NCBI RefSeq assembly: GCF_014647515.1
Contig: NZ_BMPI01000061.1
Coordinates: forward strand, 974 to 63,626
Source of the DNA: Dactylosporangium sucinum
GTDB taxonomy: Bacteria; Actinomycetota; Actinomycetes; Mycobacteriales; Micromonosporaceae
Length of the DNA stretch: 62,653 nucleotides
Reading direction: 5' to 3'
The notes below the pieces were generated by a model. The model ran no database searches and had not been told where the DNA came from. It saw nothing but the letters and a program-made list of their open reading frames with translations. The position numbers and the translations under genes are program-made. Shown here piece after piece: positions 1 to 8,248 of the stretch (position 1 is its first letter; each line of letters begins with the position of its first letter).

Positions 1-1
1 G

Positions 2-637
2 AAGGCCCAGCTCGCGCTGGCCGGCTCGGACATCAGCCGCGGCCAGCTGTACCTCGAGTTCGCCCGCACCCGGCTCGACGAGGCCCAGGCGGTCAAGGAC
101 CCGGCCGGCCTGAGCGCGGTCCTGGAGGACATGGACAACGAGACCCTCCAGGGCGTCCGGCTGCTGACCACCACGGCGGTGACCCGCAAGGACGCGGCGG
201 CGCTCGACGCGATCGACACATTCGCCTCGACCCAGCACACCGCGGCCGAGAAGCTGCGCGCGTCGACCACCGGCGACGCCCGCACCCGGGCGACGAAGTC
301 GGTGACCCTGCTGGAGGAGATCCAGCGCCGCTCGCAGGCGCTGCGCCCGCTGCTCAAGTGCGGCGCGAACGCCACGTCGGCCGCCGACAACATCGGCCCC
401 GTCCCGAACGGCTCGGCCTGCAAGACCTCGGGCAACGGCCAGAAGAGCCAGCAGCCCGGCGCTCCCGCCCAGACCACCTCCGGCCAGACCGGTCCCGCGA
501 CCGGCGAGCGGCCCTCCCCCAGCACCGCCGGTTCCGCGACCGAGTCGGCGCCCGCCGCGTCGACCCCGAGCCCGGAGCCTTCCCCCAGCAAGTCGGAAAA
601 ATCAAGCCCCGGGCTTCTTGACTGGTTGTTCCACTAA
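2..637 (+). CDS. DUF5667-type protein, C-terminal part (5' truncated)
   Basis: The reading frame is open from base 2 and ends at TAA 635-637, so the first codons lie outside the window. The visible 211 residues are an alpha-helical, Ala/Arg/Thr-rich segment (about residues 1-140) followed by a Pro/Ser/Thr/Glu-rich low-complexity linker and a short WLFH tail. This matches the C-terminal half of DUF5667 proteins, a family that in streptomycetes includes RsbN, the anti-sigma factor of BldN. The HAD-IB phosphatase that follows is a usual neighbour of that bldN-rsbN pair, which supports the family call. The sigma factor itself is not visible, so an anti-sigma role is inference. Confidence 0.6.
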   Translation, partial: KAQLALAGSDISRGQLYLEFARTRLDEAQAVKDPAGLSAVLEDMDNETLQGVRLLTTTAVTRKDAAALDAIDTFASTQHTAAEKLRASTTGDARTRATKSVTLLEEIQRRSQALRPLLKCGANATSAADNIGPVPNGSACKTSGNGQKSQQPGAPAQTTSGQTGPATGERPSPSTAGSATESAPAASTPSPEPSPSKSEKSSPGLLDWLFH

Positions 638-669
638 CTTGTCCGTTTGAACACTCCGCACGGACACGT

Positions 670-698
670 CAGGGCCCGGTGTAATCCACCGGGCCCTG
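670..698 (+). terminator. Intrinsic-type terminator after the DUF5667 gene
   Basis: A perfect 12-bp inverted repeat (CAGGGCCCGGTG, loop TAATC, CACCGGGCCCTG) is followed by TTCGTATT. It lies 33 bp after the stop codon and 72 bp before the next gene. Confidence 0.75.
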
Positions 699-769
699 TT
701 CGTATTCCGGACCGGTACCGTTGGTCCGTCGGATGAGACCGCCGGGGGACAGACACAGGGAGCAGAGGC

Positions 770-1687
770 ATGCCTTTCCGACCTTCGGCGCTGCGACGCA
801 AGCGGCCAGCGGGTCGCATCGTTGCGTCCGCGGCCGGCTGGGCGGCGGCCGAGGTGGAGGCGGCGCTGGAGGTGCCCGCCGACCCGGGCGCCGCGGCGTT
901 CTTCGACGTCGACAACACGATGATGCAGGGCGCGTCGATCTACTACTTCGCCCGCGGCCTGGCCAAGCGCAAGTACTTCACCAGCACCGACCTACTACGG
1001 TTCGCCTATCAGCAGGCCCGCTTCCGCCTGCTGGCGTCCGAGCACGCCGGCACGGTCTCCAGCGCCAAGTCCACCGCCCTGGCGTTCATCGCCGGCTGGA
1101 AGGTCGAGGACATGGTGCGGCTCTGCGAGGAGATCTTCGACGAGCTGATGGCCGACCGCATCTGGTCCGGCACGCTCGCCCTCGCCCAGCTGCACCTCGA
1201 CGCCGGCCAGCGGGTCTGGCTGGTGACCGCGGCCCCGGTCGAGCTGGGCCGGATCATCGCCGCCCGCCTGGGCCTCACCGGCGCGATCGGCACGGTGGCC
1301 GAGATCTCCGACGGCGTCTACACGGGCCGCCTGGTCGGCGACCTGATGCACGGCCCGGAGAAGGCCTCGGCGATCACCACGCTGGCCCTGACGGAGGGCC
1401 TGGACCTGAGCCGCTGCGCCGCGTACTCGGACTCGGTGAACGACACCCCCATGCTCTCGACGGTGGGCTACGCGGTGGCGGTCAACCCGGACCCGGCCCT
1501 GCGCCGCGAGGCCCGCAAGCGGGGGTGGGAGATCCGCGACTTCCGCACGGGCCGGAAGGCGGCGAGGATCGCGGTGCCGGCCGCGCTGGCTACGGGGATC
1601 GTGATCGGCGGTGTGGCCACGGCGACGGCGATGCGGAAGCGCCGCCGGCGTCCTCCGGCCCAGCCTGGTCCGACTCCGGAGAGCTGA
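770..1687 (+). CDS. HAD-IB family hydrolase (SerB1-like phosphatase), C-terminal membrane anchor
   Basis: A phosphomonoesterase of the haloacid dehalogenase superfamily, 305 residues. Motif I is FFDVDNT (nucleophile Asp46, Asp48). A Lys-containing segment follows near residue 195, and motif III/IV is YSDSVNDTPML near residue 225. This layout is that of the SerB-like HAD-IB group (M. tuberculosis Rv0505c type). Near the C-terminus a hydrophobic stretch (VPAALATGIVIGGVATATAM) followed by Lys/Arg residues looks like a single membrane anchor with a cytosolic basic tail. ATG 770 is preceded by GGGAGCAGAGGC, a workable ribosome site. The substrate (phosphoserine or a lysophospholipid) cannot be told from sequence. 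The converging acyltransferase block at 2379-4305 makes a lipid link plausible. Confidence 0.85.
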   Translation: MPFRPSALRRKRPAGRIVASAAGWAAAEVEAALEVPADPGAAAFFDVDNTMMQGASIYYFARGLAKRKYFTSTDLLRFAYQQARFRLLASEHAGTVSSAKSTALAFIAGWKVEDMVRLCEEIFDELMADRIWSGTLALAQLHLDAGQRVWLVTAAPVELGRIIAARLGLTGAIGTVAEISDGVYTGRLVGDLMHGPEKASAITTLALTEGLDLSRCAAYSDSVNDTPMLSTVGYAVAVNPDPALRREARKRGWEIRDFRTGRKAARIAVPAALATGIVIGGVATATAMRKRRRRPPAQPGPTPES

Positions 1688-1866
1688 CCGGCCGCCTGCC
1701 GCCCGCCGCCGCCTGGGCGCTGCCGCCCGTCTTCCGCCGCTCGAGCGCCGCCGCTCCGCCCGCCTGCCGCCGGCGCCACCTGTCGCCCCCTACTGCCTGT
1801 CGCCGGCCGGCGCCCGCCGCCGTCCCCGGCCGCGGCCCGCCCACGGCACCCGGTCCGACCCACCAA

Positions 1867-1926
1867 GACGTTGGTCGATCTACCCTCAGTTCTGAAGATC
1901 AAGCTGAGGGCAGATCGACCAACGTC
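1867..1926. repeat. Long-arm palindrome, family A copy 1
   Basis: Arms of 23 bp at 1867-1889 and 1904-1926 match at 22 positions around a 14-base loop. The core is GGTCGATCTACCC and its complement. It shares that core with the copy at 2044-2100. It sits between converging genes, so it could end transcription from both sides. Whether it is mobile is unknown. Confidence 0.85.
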
Positions 1927-2043
1927 TGTGGAGGACGGCGCGGCGCCAGCCGCCGACGCGCGCAGCTTCGCAGCCAGACCGACAACACGATCTGCACCGA
2001 GCAACCGGCCGCCCGAACGAGCCAACACCGGGCACACGCACAG

Positions 2044-2100
2044 ACGCCGGTCGATCTACCCTCACCGCCGAGATCAAACCGCGGGTAGATCGACCGACGT
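2044..2100. repeat. Long-arm palindrome, family A copy 2
   Basis: Arms of 20 bp at 2044-2063 and 2081-2100 match at 18 positions, with a 14-bp perfect core CGGTCGATCTACCC. The core is the same as in the palindrome 118 bp upstream, while loop and flanks differ, so these are diverged copies of one element. Confidence 0.8.
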
Positions 2101-2160
2101 CCGTTGAGAGCCGGGTGGGGCTGGGGCATCCGACGGCGGCGGGGCAGGGCCGAGCGGGGC

Positions 2161-2320
2161 AAAGCAGGACGGGGCCGCGCGGGGCGGGGCAAAGCAGGAC
2201 GGGGCCACGCGGGGCGGGGCAAAGCAGGACGCAGCCGGGTAGGCCAGGCGGGGCCGGGCCGGGCGGGGCCGGGCGGGGCCGGGCGGGGCCGGGCGGGGCC
2301 GGGCGGGGCCGGGCGGGGCG
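2161..2320. repeat. Two adjacent G-rich minisatellites (30-bp and 10-bp units)
   Basis: A 30-bp unit beginning AAAGCAGGACGGGGCC occurs at 2161-2190 and 2191-2220, with a decayed third copy from 2221. A 10-bp unit GGGCGGGGCC follows, repeated six to seven times to 2320. The G-runs lie on the plus strand. The array lies just beyond the 3' end of the minus-strand acyltransferase gene. Confidence 0.9.
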
Positions 2321-2378
2321 GGAGACGCCAGCCGCGGTCACGACGCTGCGGCCGCCGGCTGCGCGGAGCCGGCGCGGG

Positions 2379-3245
2379 TCAGGTGGAGAAGGCGTCCGGG
2401 CGGCGGTCCAGGAGCTTGTACAGCGTCTGCTGGATCGTCTCGCGGACCTGGTCGGACAGGTTGAAGATGACCATCGGGTCGTCGGCGGCGTCCACGTACT
2501 CGTCCGTGGGGATCGGCTCGCCGAACTCGATCAGCCACTTGCTCGGCAGCGGCACCAGGCCCAGCGGGCCGAGCCAGGGGAAGGTCGGGGTCACCGGGAA
2601 GTACGGGGCGCCGAGCAGGCGGGCCAGTGGGCGGATGTTGGCGATCATCGGGTAGATCTCCTCGGCGCCCACGATGGAGACCGGGACGATCGGGGTGCCC
2701 GTGCGCAGGGCCGCCGACACGAAGCCGCCGCGGCCGAAGCGTTGCAGCTTGTAGCGCTCGGCGAAGGGCTTGCCGATGCCCTTGAAGCCCTCCGGGAACA
2801 CGCCCACGAGCTCGCCCTCCGACAGCAGGCGCTCGGCGTCGGGGTTGCAGGCCAGCGTCGCGCCCGACTTGCGGGCCAGCTCGGACACTACCGGCATGCG
2901 GAAGACCAGGTCGGCGCCCAGGAGGCGGAGGTGGCGGCGGGCCGGGGTCTCGTCGTGGACGGCCACCGAGACCATCAGCGCGTCGAGGGCCATCGTGCCG
3001 GAGTGGTTGGCCACGACGAGCGCGGCGCCCTCCTTCGGCAGGTGTTCGATGCCGAAGACCTCGGTGCGGAACCACTGCTTGTACAGCGGTCGCAGCATCG
3101 GCAGGAAGACGCCGTCGGTCAGGTGCCGGTCGAACCCGAACCCGTCGACCTCGTAGTCGCCGGTGAGCCGCTCACGCAGGAACGCGAGCGCGCCGGCGAC
3201 CCGGTCGTCCCACTGGTCCGGGAGGGAAGGACCAGGGTCAGTCAT
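2379..3245 (-). CDS. PlsC-type lysophospholipid acyltransferase family protein
   Basis: A 288-residue member of the 1-acyl-glycerol-3-phosphate acyltransferase superfamily, similar in arrangement to M. tuberculosis Rv0502. The catalytic block is NHSGTMALD near residue 80 (an H-x6-D spacing typical of this branch rather than the usual H-x4-D). The second conserved block is VFPEGFKG near residue 145, and a substrate-binding stretch GTPIVPVSIVGAEE follows. There is no membrane-spanning segment, so it is probably peripheral to the inner leaflet. ATG 3245 is chosen because it overlaps the stop of the upstream epimerase gene by 8 bp (ATGACTGA). A longer start at 3275 would overlap by 38 bp. The two genes are translationally coupled. 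Confidence 0.88.
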   Translation of the reverse strand: MTDPGPSLPDQWDDRVAGALAFLRERLTGDYEVDGFGFDRHLTDGVFLPMLRPLYKQWFRTEVFGIEHLPKEGAALVVANHSGTMALDALMVSVAVHDETPARRHLRLLGADLVFRMPVVSELARKSGATLACNPDAERLLSEGELVGVFPEGFKGIGKPFAERYKLQRFGRGGFVSAALRTGTPIVPVSIVGAEEIYPMIANIRPLARLLGAPYFPVTPTFPWLGPLGLVPLPSKWLIEFGEPIPTDEYVDAADDPMVIFNLSDQVRETIQQTLYKLLDRRPDAFST

Positions 3246-4305
3246 TGCCAGCCTCCAACGCGGCACGGGCCGCACGGGTCCGGCGGAATCCGTCGAGCAG
3301 CGCCTGCTCGACGGAGCGAATCGTATCCGCGGGGAGGATCTCGCCCGCGCTGCGGCTGCGGACGAACTCCTCGAACGCCTCGGCGGTCGTGCGGGGGGTG
3401 AAGCGGAACGCCTTGATCAGGCGCGAGGTGTCGACGACCCGGCCGTGGACGAACAGGTCCAGCTGGTCCAGCGACACCCCGGCGCGGCCGAGGCCGGCCA
3501 GGGCGTTGAGCCCGGGCTCCAGCACCGGCATGGTGACGCGGCCCGCGCGCCGCACCGCCTGCGAGAGGGTCAGCGTGCCGGCCCCGGCCACGTTGAACGT
3601 GCCCGGATGCGACTCGACGACCGAGCGGTGCAGCACCTCGAACGCGTCGTCGACGTGCAGGAACTGCAGCCGGGGGTCGCGGCCGAAGACGGTCGGGACG
3701 ACCGGCTGCGCGAAGTAGCGGGTCAGGCGCGTGTCGACCGACGAGCCGATGAACGGCGCGAACCGCAGCACCGTGGCCGGCACGTCCGGGCGACGCCGGC
3801 GGAAGCCGCGGACGTAGCCCTCGATGTCGAGCACGTCCTTGGCGAAGCCGCCGCGCGGGACCTCCCGCGGCTCGGTGTCCTCGGTGAAGATCGCGGGGTC
3901 GCGGAACGAGGCACCGTAGGCCGCCGTGGAGGAGCGCACCACCAGCTTGGTCAGCCGCGTCGCCTGCTGGCAGGCCGCGAGCAGCTGCATCGTGCCGATG
4001 ACGTTGAGCTCCTTCATCGCCGCACGACCGCCCTGCTGGTCGGCCGCCGTGGCGACGGCGAGATGCGCGACCGCCTCCACGCGGGCGTCGACCATCACCC
4101 GCAGCACCCCGGGGGTGCGCAGGTCGACCTGATGGACCTCGACGCCGCCGAGCACGTCGGCCAGGTCACCGGACGGCGCCGCGCTGTCGATGCCGATCAC
4201 CCGATAGATGCGGGGGTCGGCAGCGAGCCTGGCGGCCAGGTGCGCGCCGAGATAGCGGCCCACCCCGGTCACCAGAACGACCCGTGGTGCTGACGGCGTG
4301 GTCAC
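3238..4305 (-). CDS. NAD-dependent epimerase/dehydratase (GalE2-like extended SDR)
   Basis: A 355-residue extended SDR with an N-terminal Rossmann motif TGVGRYLG. That differs from the canonical TGxxGxxG but resembles the TGACRFLG form of the mycobacterial GalE2 (Rv0501) group. The usual Ser-Tyr-Lys triad is not clear: a Ser-rich SSTAAYG segment follows the VVRSSTAAYG strand, with Lys further on in GGFAKDVLD. The C-terminal part carries the substrate-domain helices (LQFLHVDDAFEVL). GTG 4305 is preferred because the protein then begins just before the first strand. GTG 4332 is possible. It is followed directly by the acyltransferase, and preceded by bS22. The substrate is unknown. Confidence 0.82.
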   Translation of the reverse strand: MTTPSAPRVVLVTGVGRYLGAHLAARLAADPRIYRVIGIDSAAPSGDLADVLGGVEVHQVDLRTPGVLRVMVDARVEAVAHLAVATAADQQGGRAAMKELNVIGTMQLLAACQQATRLTKLVVRSSTAAYGASFRDPAIFTEDTEPREVPRGGFAKDVLDIEGYVRGFRRRRPDVPATVLRFAPFIGSSVDTRLTRYFAQPVVPTVFGRDPRLQFLHVDDAFEVLHRSVVESHPGTFNVAGAGTLTLSQAVRRAGRVTMPVLEPGLNALAGLGRAGVSLDQLDLFVHGRVVDTSRLIKAFRFTPRTTAEAFEEFVRSRSAGEILPADTIRSVEQALLDGFRRTRAARAALEAGND

Positions 4306-4377
4306 GCGGCCCCGATCCAAAGGGAGATCCACGCGGGCCGCCCCTGGACTGGGCCGGGGCGGACCGGCGAGGCGCTA

Positions 4378-4479
4378 CTACTTGCCGAGACGACGACGCT
4401 GGACGCGGGTCTTGCGCAGCAGCTTGCGGTGCTTCTTCTTTGCCATACGCTTGCGGCGCTTCTTGACCACCGAGCCCAT
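4378..4479 (-). CDS. Small ribosomal subunit protein bS22 (33 residues)
   Basis: A 33-codon gene too short for ordinary calling. It begins MGSVVKKRRKRMAKKKHRKL and ends RRRLGK, with about half of the residues Lys or Arg. This is the AURKAIP1/COX24-domain peptide found in actinobacterial 30S subunits (M. tuberculosis Rv0500B, mycobacterial bS22), which binds 16S rRNA near the decoding region. A strong ribosome site GAGGAG lies 8-9 bases before ATG 4479. It lies between the HTH gene and the epimerase gene, the same order as Rv0500A-Rv0500B-Rv0501. Confidence 0.93.
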   Translation of the reverse strand: MGSVVKKRRKRMAKKKHRKLLRKTRVQRRRLGK

Positions 4480-4587
4480 GCGGGTTTCTCCTCGATACAG
4501 CGGAACGCGTGCCATCGCTGGCACGCAAAAGACATGGTTAGCGGCTCAAGGGTAGCCGCACCGCCGCTTGATCGGAAAACGACCCCG

Positions 4588-4803
4588 CTATGCCGTCTCA
4601 CGAAACGCTTCGCGAAGGTATTGGTCGACCGCGTGCTCAGGCACCCGGAACGACCGACCGACGCGGACCGCGGTGAGGTCACCAGCGTGCACCAGGCGGT
4701 AGACAGTCATCTTGGACACCCGCATCAGGGTGGCCACCTCGGCCACGGTGAGGAACCTGACCTCGCCAAGCCGGCCTTCGGTGGTGTGTGGCGTACTCGA
4801 CAT
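4588..4803 (-). CDS. Excisionase-family / BldC-like HTH DNA-binding protein
   Basis: A 71-residue single-domain protein with a winged MerR/excisionase HTH: FLTVAEVATLMRVSKMTVYRL (helix-turn-helix near residues 18-38), then the wing VRVGRSFRVPEHAVDQYL. It corresponds to Rv0500A and is related to BldC, which regulates development in streptomycetes. ATG 4803 is preceded by GGAGGTAGCG, a good ribosome site. The longer frame from 4842 adds a basic, unconserved leader. A 19-bp near-perfect palindrome lies 58 bp upstream of the start and may be an operator. Its targets are not known. Confidence 0.85.
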   Translation of the reverse strand: MSSTPHTTEGRLGEVRFLTVAEVATLMRVSKMTVYRLVHAGDLTAVRVGRSFRVPEHAVDQYLREAFRETA

Positions 4804-4860
4804 CGCTACCTCCGACCAGCGTCTCGCCGTGCACCGCGGCACTCACAATCAGCGTGCTAT

Positions 4861-4879
4861 CAGTACGGTAACGGTACTG
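4861..4879. promoter_or_regulatory. 19-bp palindrome upstream of the HTH/bS22 genes
   Basis: CAGTACGGTAACGGTACTG pairs at 8 of 9 positions per half and overlaps the region where a promoter for the minus-strand HTH gene should be. It could be an operator for the HTH protein itself or another regulator. This is inferred from symmetry and position only. Confidence 0.5.
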
Positions 4880-4947
4880 CTGTGACTTGCGCCCTGGGTT
4901 CGTCGGAATCTTTCCTCGCCAACATCAACTGGCGGCATGGGCGCGGG

Positions 4948-6132
4948 CTACTCGGTCCGCAGCGCGACGACCGGGTCGAGGCGGCCCGCACGCTGGGCCG
5001 GGACGACGCCGAAGACGATCCCGACGGCGGCCGAGACGCCGAACGCGAGCGTGAGCGACCACCAGGTGATCGCCGCCGGCACCGGTGACAGAGCGGCCAC
5101 GATCAGCGACGCCGTGATGCCGAGTGCCATCCCGGCAAAACCCCCCAAGGTGGTCAGCAGGACGGCCTCCAGCAGGAATTGCAGGCCGATGTCCCGCGGC
5201 CGGGCCCCGACCGCCTTGCGCAGCCCGATCTCCTTGGTCCGCTCGCGAACCGACACGAGCATGATGTTGGAGACCCCGACCCCGCCGACGAGCAGCGAGA
5301 TTCCGGCGATCGCGGCCAGCACGCCGGTGAGCACGCCCAGGATGTCGCCCAGCACGCCCAGGATCTGTTCCTGCGTGACCGCGCTGAACTCGGTGCCGGG
5401 GTGCCGACGCGACAGCTCGGCGATGATCCGCGCGCCGAGGTCGTCGATCTCGTCGCGGTTCGGGGCCTTGATCGCGATGCCGTCGACGCGGTTGGTGCCG
5501 AGCAGCCGCTGGGCGGTCGTGATCGGCACGTGGACCTCGTTGTCGCGGTCGATGCCGAGGCTCTGGCCGAGCTGCTCGAACACGCCGATCACGCGGAACC
5601 GCACGCCGGCGATGGTGATCTGCTGGCCAACCGCGTCGCGGTCGGCGAACAGCGCGTGGGCCACGCTCCAGCCGAGCACGGCGACGCGCCGCTGGGTGTC
5701 GACGTCGGAGCGGCTGAGGTACGTGCCGCGGGCCAGGTGGCGCACGAACACCTGCGGCGTCGTCTCGATGACCCCGTTGATCGTGGCGAAGGTGTCGGCG
5801 GTCCCGGCGGCGACGGTCTCGCCGGACGCCACGGTGACGGCGACCCGGCTGCGGTCGCCGACGATCTTGGAGACGGCGTCGACGTCGGAGAGGTCCAGGC
5901 GGGACACGGACGGGGCCGAGCCGATGTTGACCTGCCCCGGCACGACGATGAGCAGGTTGGAGCCGAGGCCCTCCACCTGCTGCTCGATCTTCTGCTTGGT
6001 GCCGGTGCCGATCGCCACCAGTACCACCACCGCGGCGACCCCGATGATCACGCCGAGCATCGTCAGGACGCTCCGCAGGCGGTTCGCCCGAAGTGCGTCG
6101 ATGGCGACCCGCCACGCCTCCGCCAGCCTCAT
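4948..6132 (-). CDS. ABC transporter permease, MacB/FtsX type
   Basis: A 394-residue permease with the MacB architecture. The first membrane helix near residues 20-45 (SVLTMLGVIIGVAAVVVLVA) is followed by a large extracytoplasmic MacB-PCD domain (about 45-265). Three C-terminal helices follow (LLVGGVGVSNIMLVSV, AVLLTTLGGFAGMALGI, LTLAFGVSAAVGIVFG). The coupling motif VRERTKEIGLRKAVGA is intact. ATG 6132 (MRLAEAW) is chosen over 6159 because family members begin there. It is the last gene of a three-gene operon with an ATPase and a periplasmic-adaptor protein, a tripartite-like exporter for a peptide, antibiotic or lipoprotein substrate that cannot be named. Confidence 0.9.
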   Translation of the reverse strand: MRLAEAWRVAIDALRANRLRSVLTMLGVIIGVAAVVVLVAIGTGTKQKIEQQVEGLGSNLLIVVPGQVNIGSAPSVSRLDLSDVDAVSKIVGDRSRVAVTVASGETVAAGTADTFATINGVIETTPQVFVRHLARGTYLSRSDVDTQRRVAVLGWSVAHALFADRDAVGQQITIAGVRFRVIGVFEQLGQSLGIDRDNEVHVPITTAQRLLGTNRVDGIAIKAPNRDEIDDLGARIIAELSRRHPGTEFSAVTQEQILGVLGDILGVLTGVLAAIAGISLLVGGVGVSNIMLVSVRERTKEIGLRKAVGARPRDIGLQFLLEAVLLTTLGGFAGMALGITASLIVAALSPVPAAITWWSLTLAFGVSAAVGIVFGVVPAQRAGRLDPVVALRTE

Positions 6133-6211
6133 GCGGCCTCCGATTCGCTCCGGCCACATGAGTTCACCCTGAGCCGATGGTGAGCGGTCCCTCCGCTGCG
6201 CTCCGGACCGC

Positions 6212-6886
6212 TCACGGGACGATCTCCCCGTCGCGCATCACGATCCGGCGGTCGGCGCGGGTGGCGACCTCGTTGTCGTGGGTGACGATCACCAGGGCCA
6301 CGCCCTGCTCCTTGTTGAGGGCCTCCAGCAGGGCCAGTACCGCTTGGCCGTTCCTGGTGTCGAGGTTGCCGGTCGGCTCGTCGGCCAGCAGCACCTGCGG
6401 GTCGGTGACCAGGGCCCGGGCGATCGCCACCCGCTGCTGCTCGCCGCCGGACAGCTGGTTGGGCCGGTGGTCGAGGCGGTGGCCGAGCCCGACCCGCTCC
6501 AGCATCGCCCGGGCCTTCTTGCGCCGCTCGGCGGCCCGCGTCCCGCGGTAGACGAGCGGGAGGGCGACGTTCTCCACGGCACTGGTACGGGCGAGCAGGT
6601 GGAACGACTGGAAGACGAACCCGATCGTCTCGTTGCGCAGCCGGGCCAGCTCCTGCGGCCCGAGCCCGGCCACGTCCCGCCCGCCGATGAGCAGCCGGCC
6701 CGAGGTGGGCCGGTCGAGGCCGCCCAGCAGGTGCATGAGCGTCGACTTGCCGGAGCCCGACGGCCCGATGATCGCGACGTAGTCGCCGGCGTCGACGGTG
6801 AAGCTGACCCCGCGCAGCGCCGGCACGGTCACGCCGTCGAGCGCGTACTCCCGCGTGACGTCCTCGGCGACCAGCGCGGCGGTCAT
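6212..6886 (-). CDS. ABC transporter ATP-binding protein, MacB/LolD type
   Basis: A 224-residue ATPase with Walker A GPSGSGKST near residue 40, a Q-loop FVFQSFHLL, signature LSGGEQQRVAIARAL, Walker B VLLADEPTGNLD and switch His in VIVTHDNE. The TGNLDT sequence after Walker B is typical of the LolD/MacB (o228) branch. ATG 6886 overlaps the stop of the adaptor gene by ATGA, so the two are translationally coupled. It energises the permease at 4948-6132. Confidence 0.93.
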   Translation of the reverse strand: MTAALVAEDVTREYALDGVTVPALRGVSFTVDAGDYVAIIGPSGSGKSTLMHLLGGLDRPTSGRLLIGGRDVAGLGPQELARLRNETIGFVFQSFHLLARTSAVENVALPLVYRGTRAAERRKKARAMLERVGLGHRLDHRPNQLSGGEQQRVAIARALVTDPQVLLADEPTGNLDTRNGQAVLALLEALNKEQGVALVIVTHDNEVATRADRRIVMRDGEIVP

Positions 6887-8238
6887 CGCGGCAGTTCCAT
6901 GCCCTGCTTGACCTTGTCGGTGCCGCGGACAACCACCCGGTCGCCGTCGGAGAGCCCGCCGAGCACCTGGACCCGGTCCTGGCCCGACACGCCGACGGTG
7001 ACCGGCGTCTGGACCGCCTTGCCGTCGCGGACCAGCCACACCACGTCCTTGCCGCCGACGTTGAACACCGCCGCCGCCGGGACCGTCACCGCGTCGCGGA
7101 TCGAGCGCACCTGCAGGTGGGCGACCGCGTTCATGCCGGGCCGCGGGGTCGGGGCCACCCGGCCGTCGTCGTACTTCCCGGCGCCCAGCGTCAGCCGCGT
7201 GCGGTATGAGACGCCGCCCCGCGCCGAGGTGGTCGGCAGCACGTCGGCGGACTGCACGGTGGCCTCGTAGGTCGCGCCCGGGGCCGCGTCGAGCTCGACC
7301 CGCGCGGTCACCCCGGGCTGGACGAGCAGCACGTCGGTCTCGTCGATCTCGGCCAGCAGGCCGAGCTGCGAGACGTCGACGACCGTGAGGATCGCGGCAC
7401 CGGCCGAGACCTGGCCGCCGACCGGGATCGCCGGGTCGATGCCCGGGCCGGCCTGCTGGGGCGCCCCGGTCGGCAGGGCACCGGAGGCGCCGGCGGCCGA
7501 GGCGCCGAGCAGCTCGGTGATCGACGGCGCCGAGCCGGCCGAGGTGCCGCCGAGCTGGACGATCCCGGCCACCGGGGCCTTCAGGGTGAGCGCGTCGACC
7601 GTCGAGCTGGCCAGGTCGTACGCGCTCTGCGCCTGCGCCCGCTGCGCCGCCGTGAGCGCGGACATCGCCTCGTTGACGCTCGCCAGCCCGCGCTGGACCG
7701 ACGCGATCAGCGCCCGGGACGAGGCCGCCGCCTCCTGATACGTCTTCTCGGCGAGATCGATCTGGGTCAGCAGCACCTGCCGTACCGTCGGATCCCCCAC
7801 CTTCTCGGCGGCCTTGCGGGCCTCATTGAACGCCTTCGCCGCGGCGTCATCGGTCTTCTTCTGTGTCGCCGAGAGGTTCTTGACGCCGCCGCCCCCTCCC
7901 CCGGCGCCCTTCAGCGCGTCGAGGGCCTCGCCGGCCGCCGCGAGCCGCTGCCGGGCCGCCGGCGAGTCGATCACCGCGAGCACCTGCCCGGCGGCCACGG
8001 TGTCGCCCGGCTTGACCGCGAGCGTGGCGAGCGTCCCGTCGGCGGCCGCCGTGAGCGTGGCGGCGGCGCGGGCGGTGATGGTCGCGGGGGCATCGACCAC
8101 CTCGACGACGTCGGCCCGGCCCGCGCTGCCCAGCCCGATGTCGTCGTCCTCGCCGCCGCAGGAGGCGGCGGTCAGCGAGACGATGCTGAGCAGGCCGACG
8201 AAGACAGTGAGCTGGACGCGCGGGGGAACGCGATGCAC
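6883..8238 (-). CDS. HlyD/MacA-like efflux adaptor (membrane fusion protein family)
   Basis: A 451-residue exported adaptor. A hydrophobic N-terminus (VQLTVFVGLLSIVSLTAASCGG) ends at a Cys preceded by AAS, an imperfect lipobox, so a lipoprotein is possible but not certain. A biotinyl-lipoyl-like half (DGTLATLAVKPGDTVAAGQVLAVI) is followed by a long alpha-helical hairpin (about 115-215), the second lipoyl half (VDALTLKAPVAGIV), a Gly/Ala-rich insert, and a beta-barrel region ending near GMELPR. In Gram-positive bacteria such adaptors pair with MacB-type ABC exporters, which follow directly here. GTG 8238 is the only start near the signal sequence. Confidence 0.87.
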   Translation of the reverse strand: MHRVPPRVQLTVFVGLLSIVSLTAASCGGEDDDIGLGSAGRADVVEVVDAPATITARAAATLTAAADGTLATLAVKPGDTVAAGQVLAVIDSPAARQRLAAAGEALDALKGAGGGGGGVKNLSATQKKTDDAAAKAFNEARKAAEKVGDPTVRQVLLTQIDLAEKTYQEAAASSRALIASVQRGLASVNEAMSALTAAQRAQAQSAYDLASSTVDALTLKAPVAGIVQLGGTSAGSAPSITELLGASAAGASGALPTGAPQQAGPGIDPAIPVGGQVSAGAAILTVVDVSQLGLLAEIDETDVLLVQPGVTARVELDAAPGATYEATVQSADVLPTTSARGGVSYRTRLTLGAGKYDDGRVAPTPRPGMNAVAHLQVRSIRDAVTVPAAAVFNVGGKDVVWLVRDGKAVQTPVTVGVSGQDRVQVLGGLSDGDRVVVRGTDKVKQGMELPR

Positions 8239-8248
8239 GCTCGCAAGT

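Larger units (their letters stand above)
1688..2378. other. Repeat-filled convergent intergenic region
   Basis: No gene is credible in these 691 bp between two converging genes. From left to right it holds GC-rich sequence, a long palindrome (1867-1926), a related palindrome (2044-2100), a 30-bp minisatellite (2161-2244) and a 10-bp minisatellite (2251-2320). Long open frames run through it on both strands, but they come from base composition and encode Arg/Pro/Gly repeats. Confidence 0.8.

Noticed and set aside
721..2088. Long open frame across the HAD gene and the following gap
   Set aside because: It is read out of phase with the clear HAD motifs and encodes Arg/Pro/Gly-rich sequence. It is a base-composition artefact.
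2161..2320. Replication origin in the repeats
   Set aside because: No DnaA boxes (TTGTCCACA-like) and no dnaA/dnaN neighbours.
2115..3401. Long plus-strand frame over the repeats and the acyltransferase gene
   Set aside because: It is antisense to the PlsC-type gene and starts in a minisatellite. No domain is seen.
4937..6172. Plus-strand open frame opposite the ABC permease
   Set aside because: It mirrors the permease codons and is Ser/Thr/Arg-rich. The minus-strand protein has clear MacB features.
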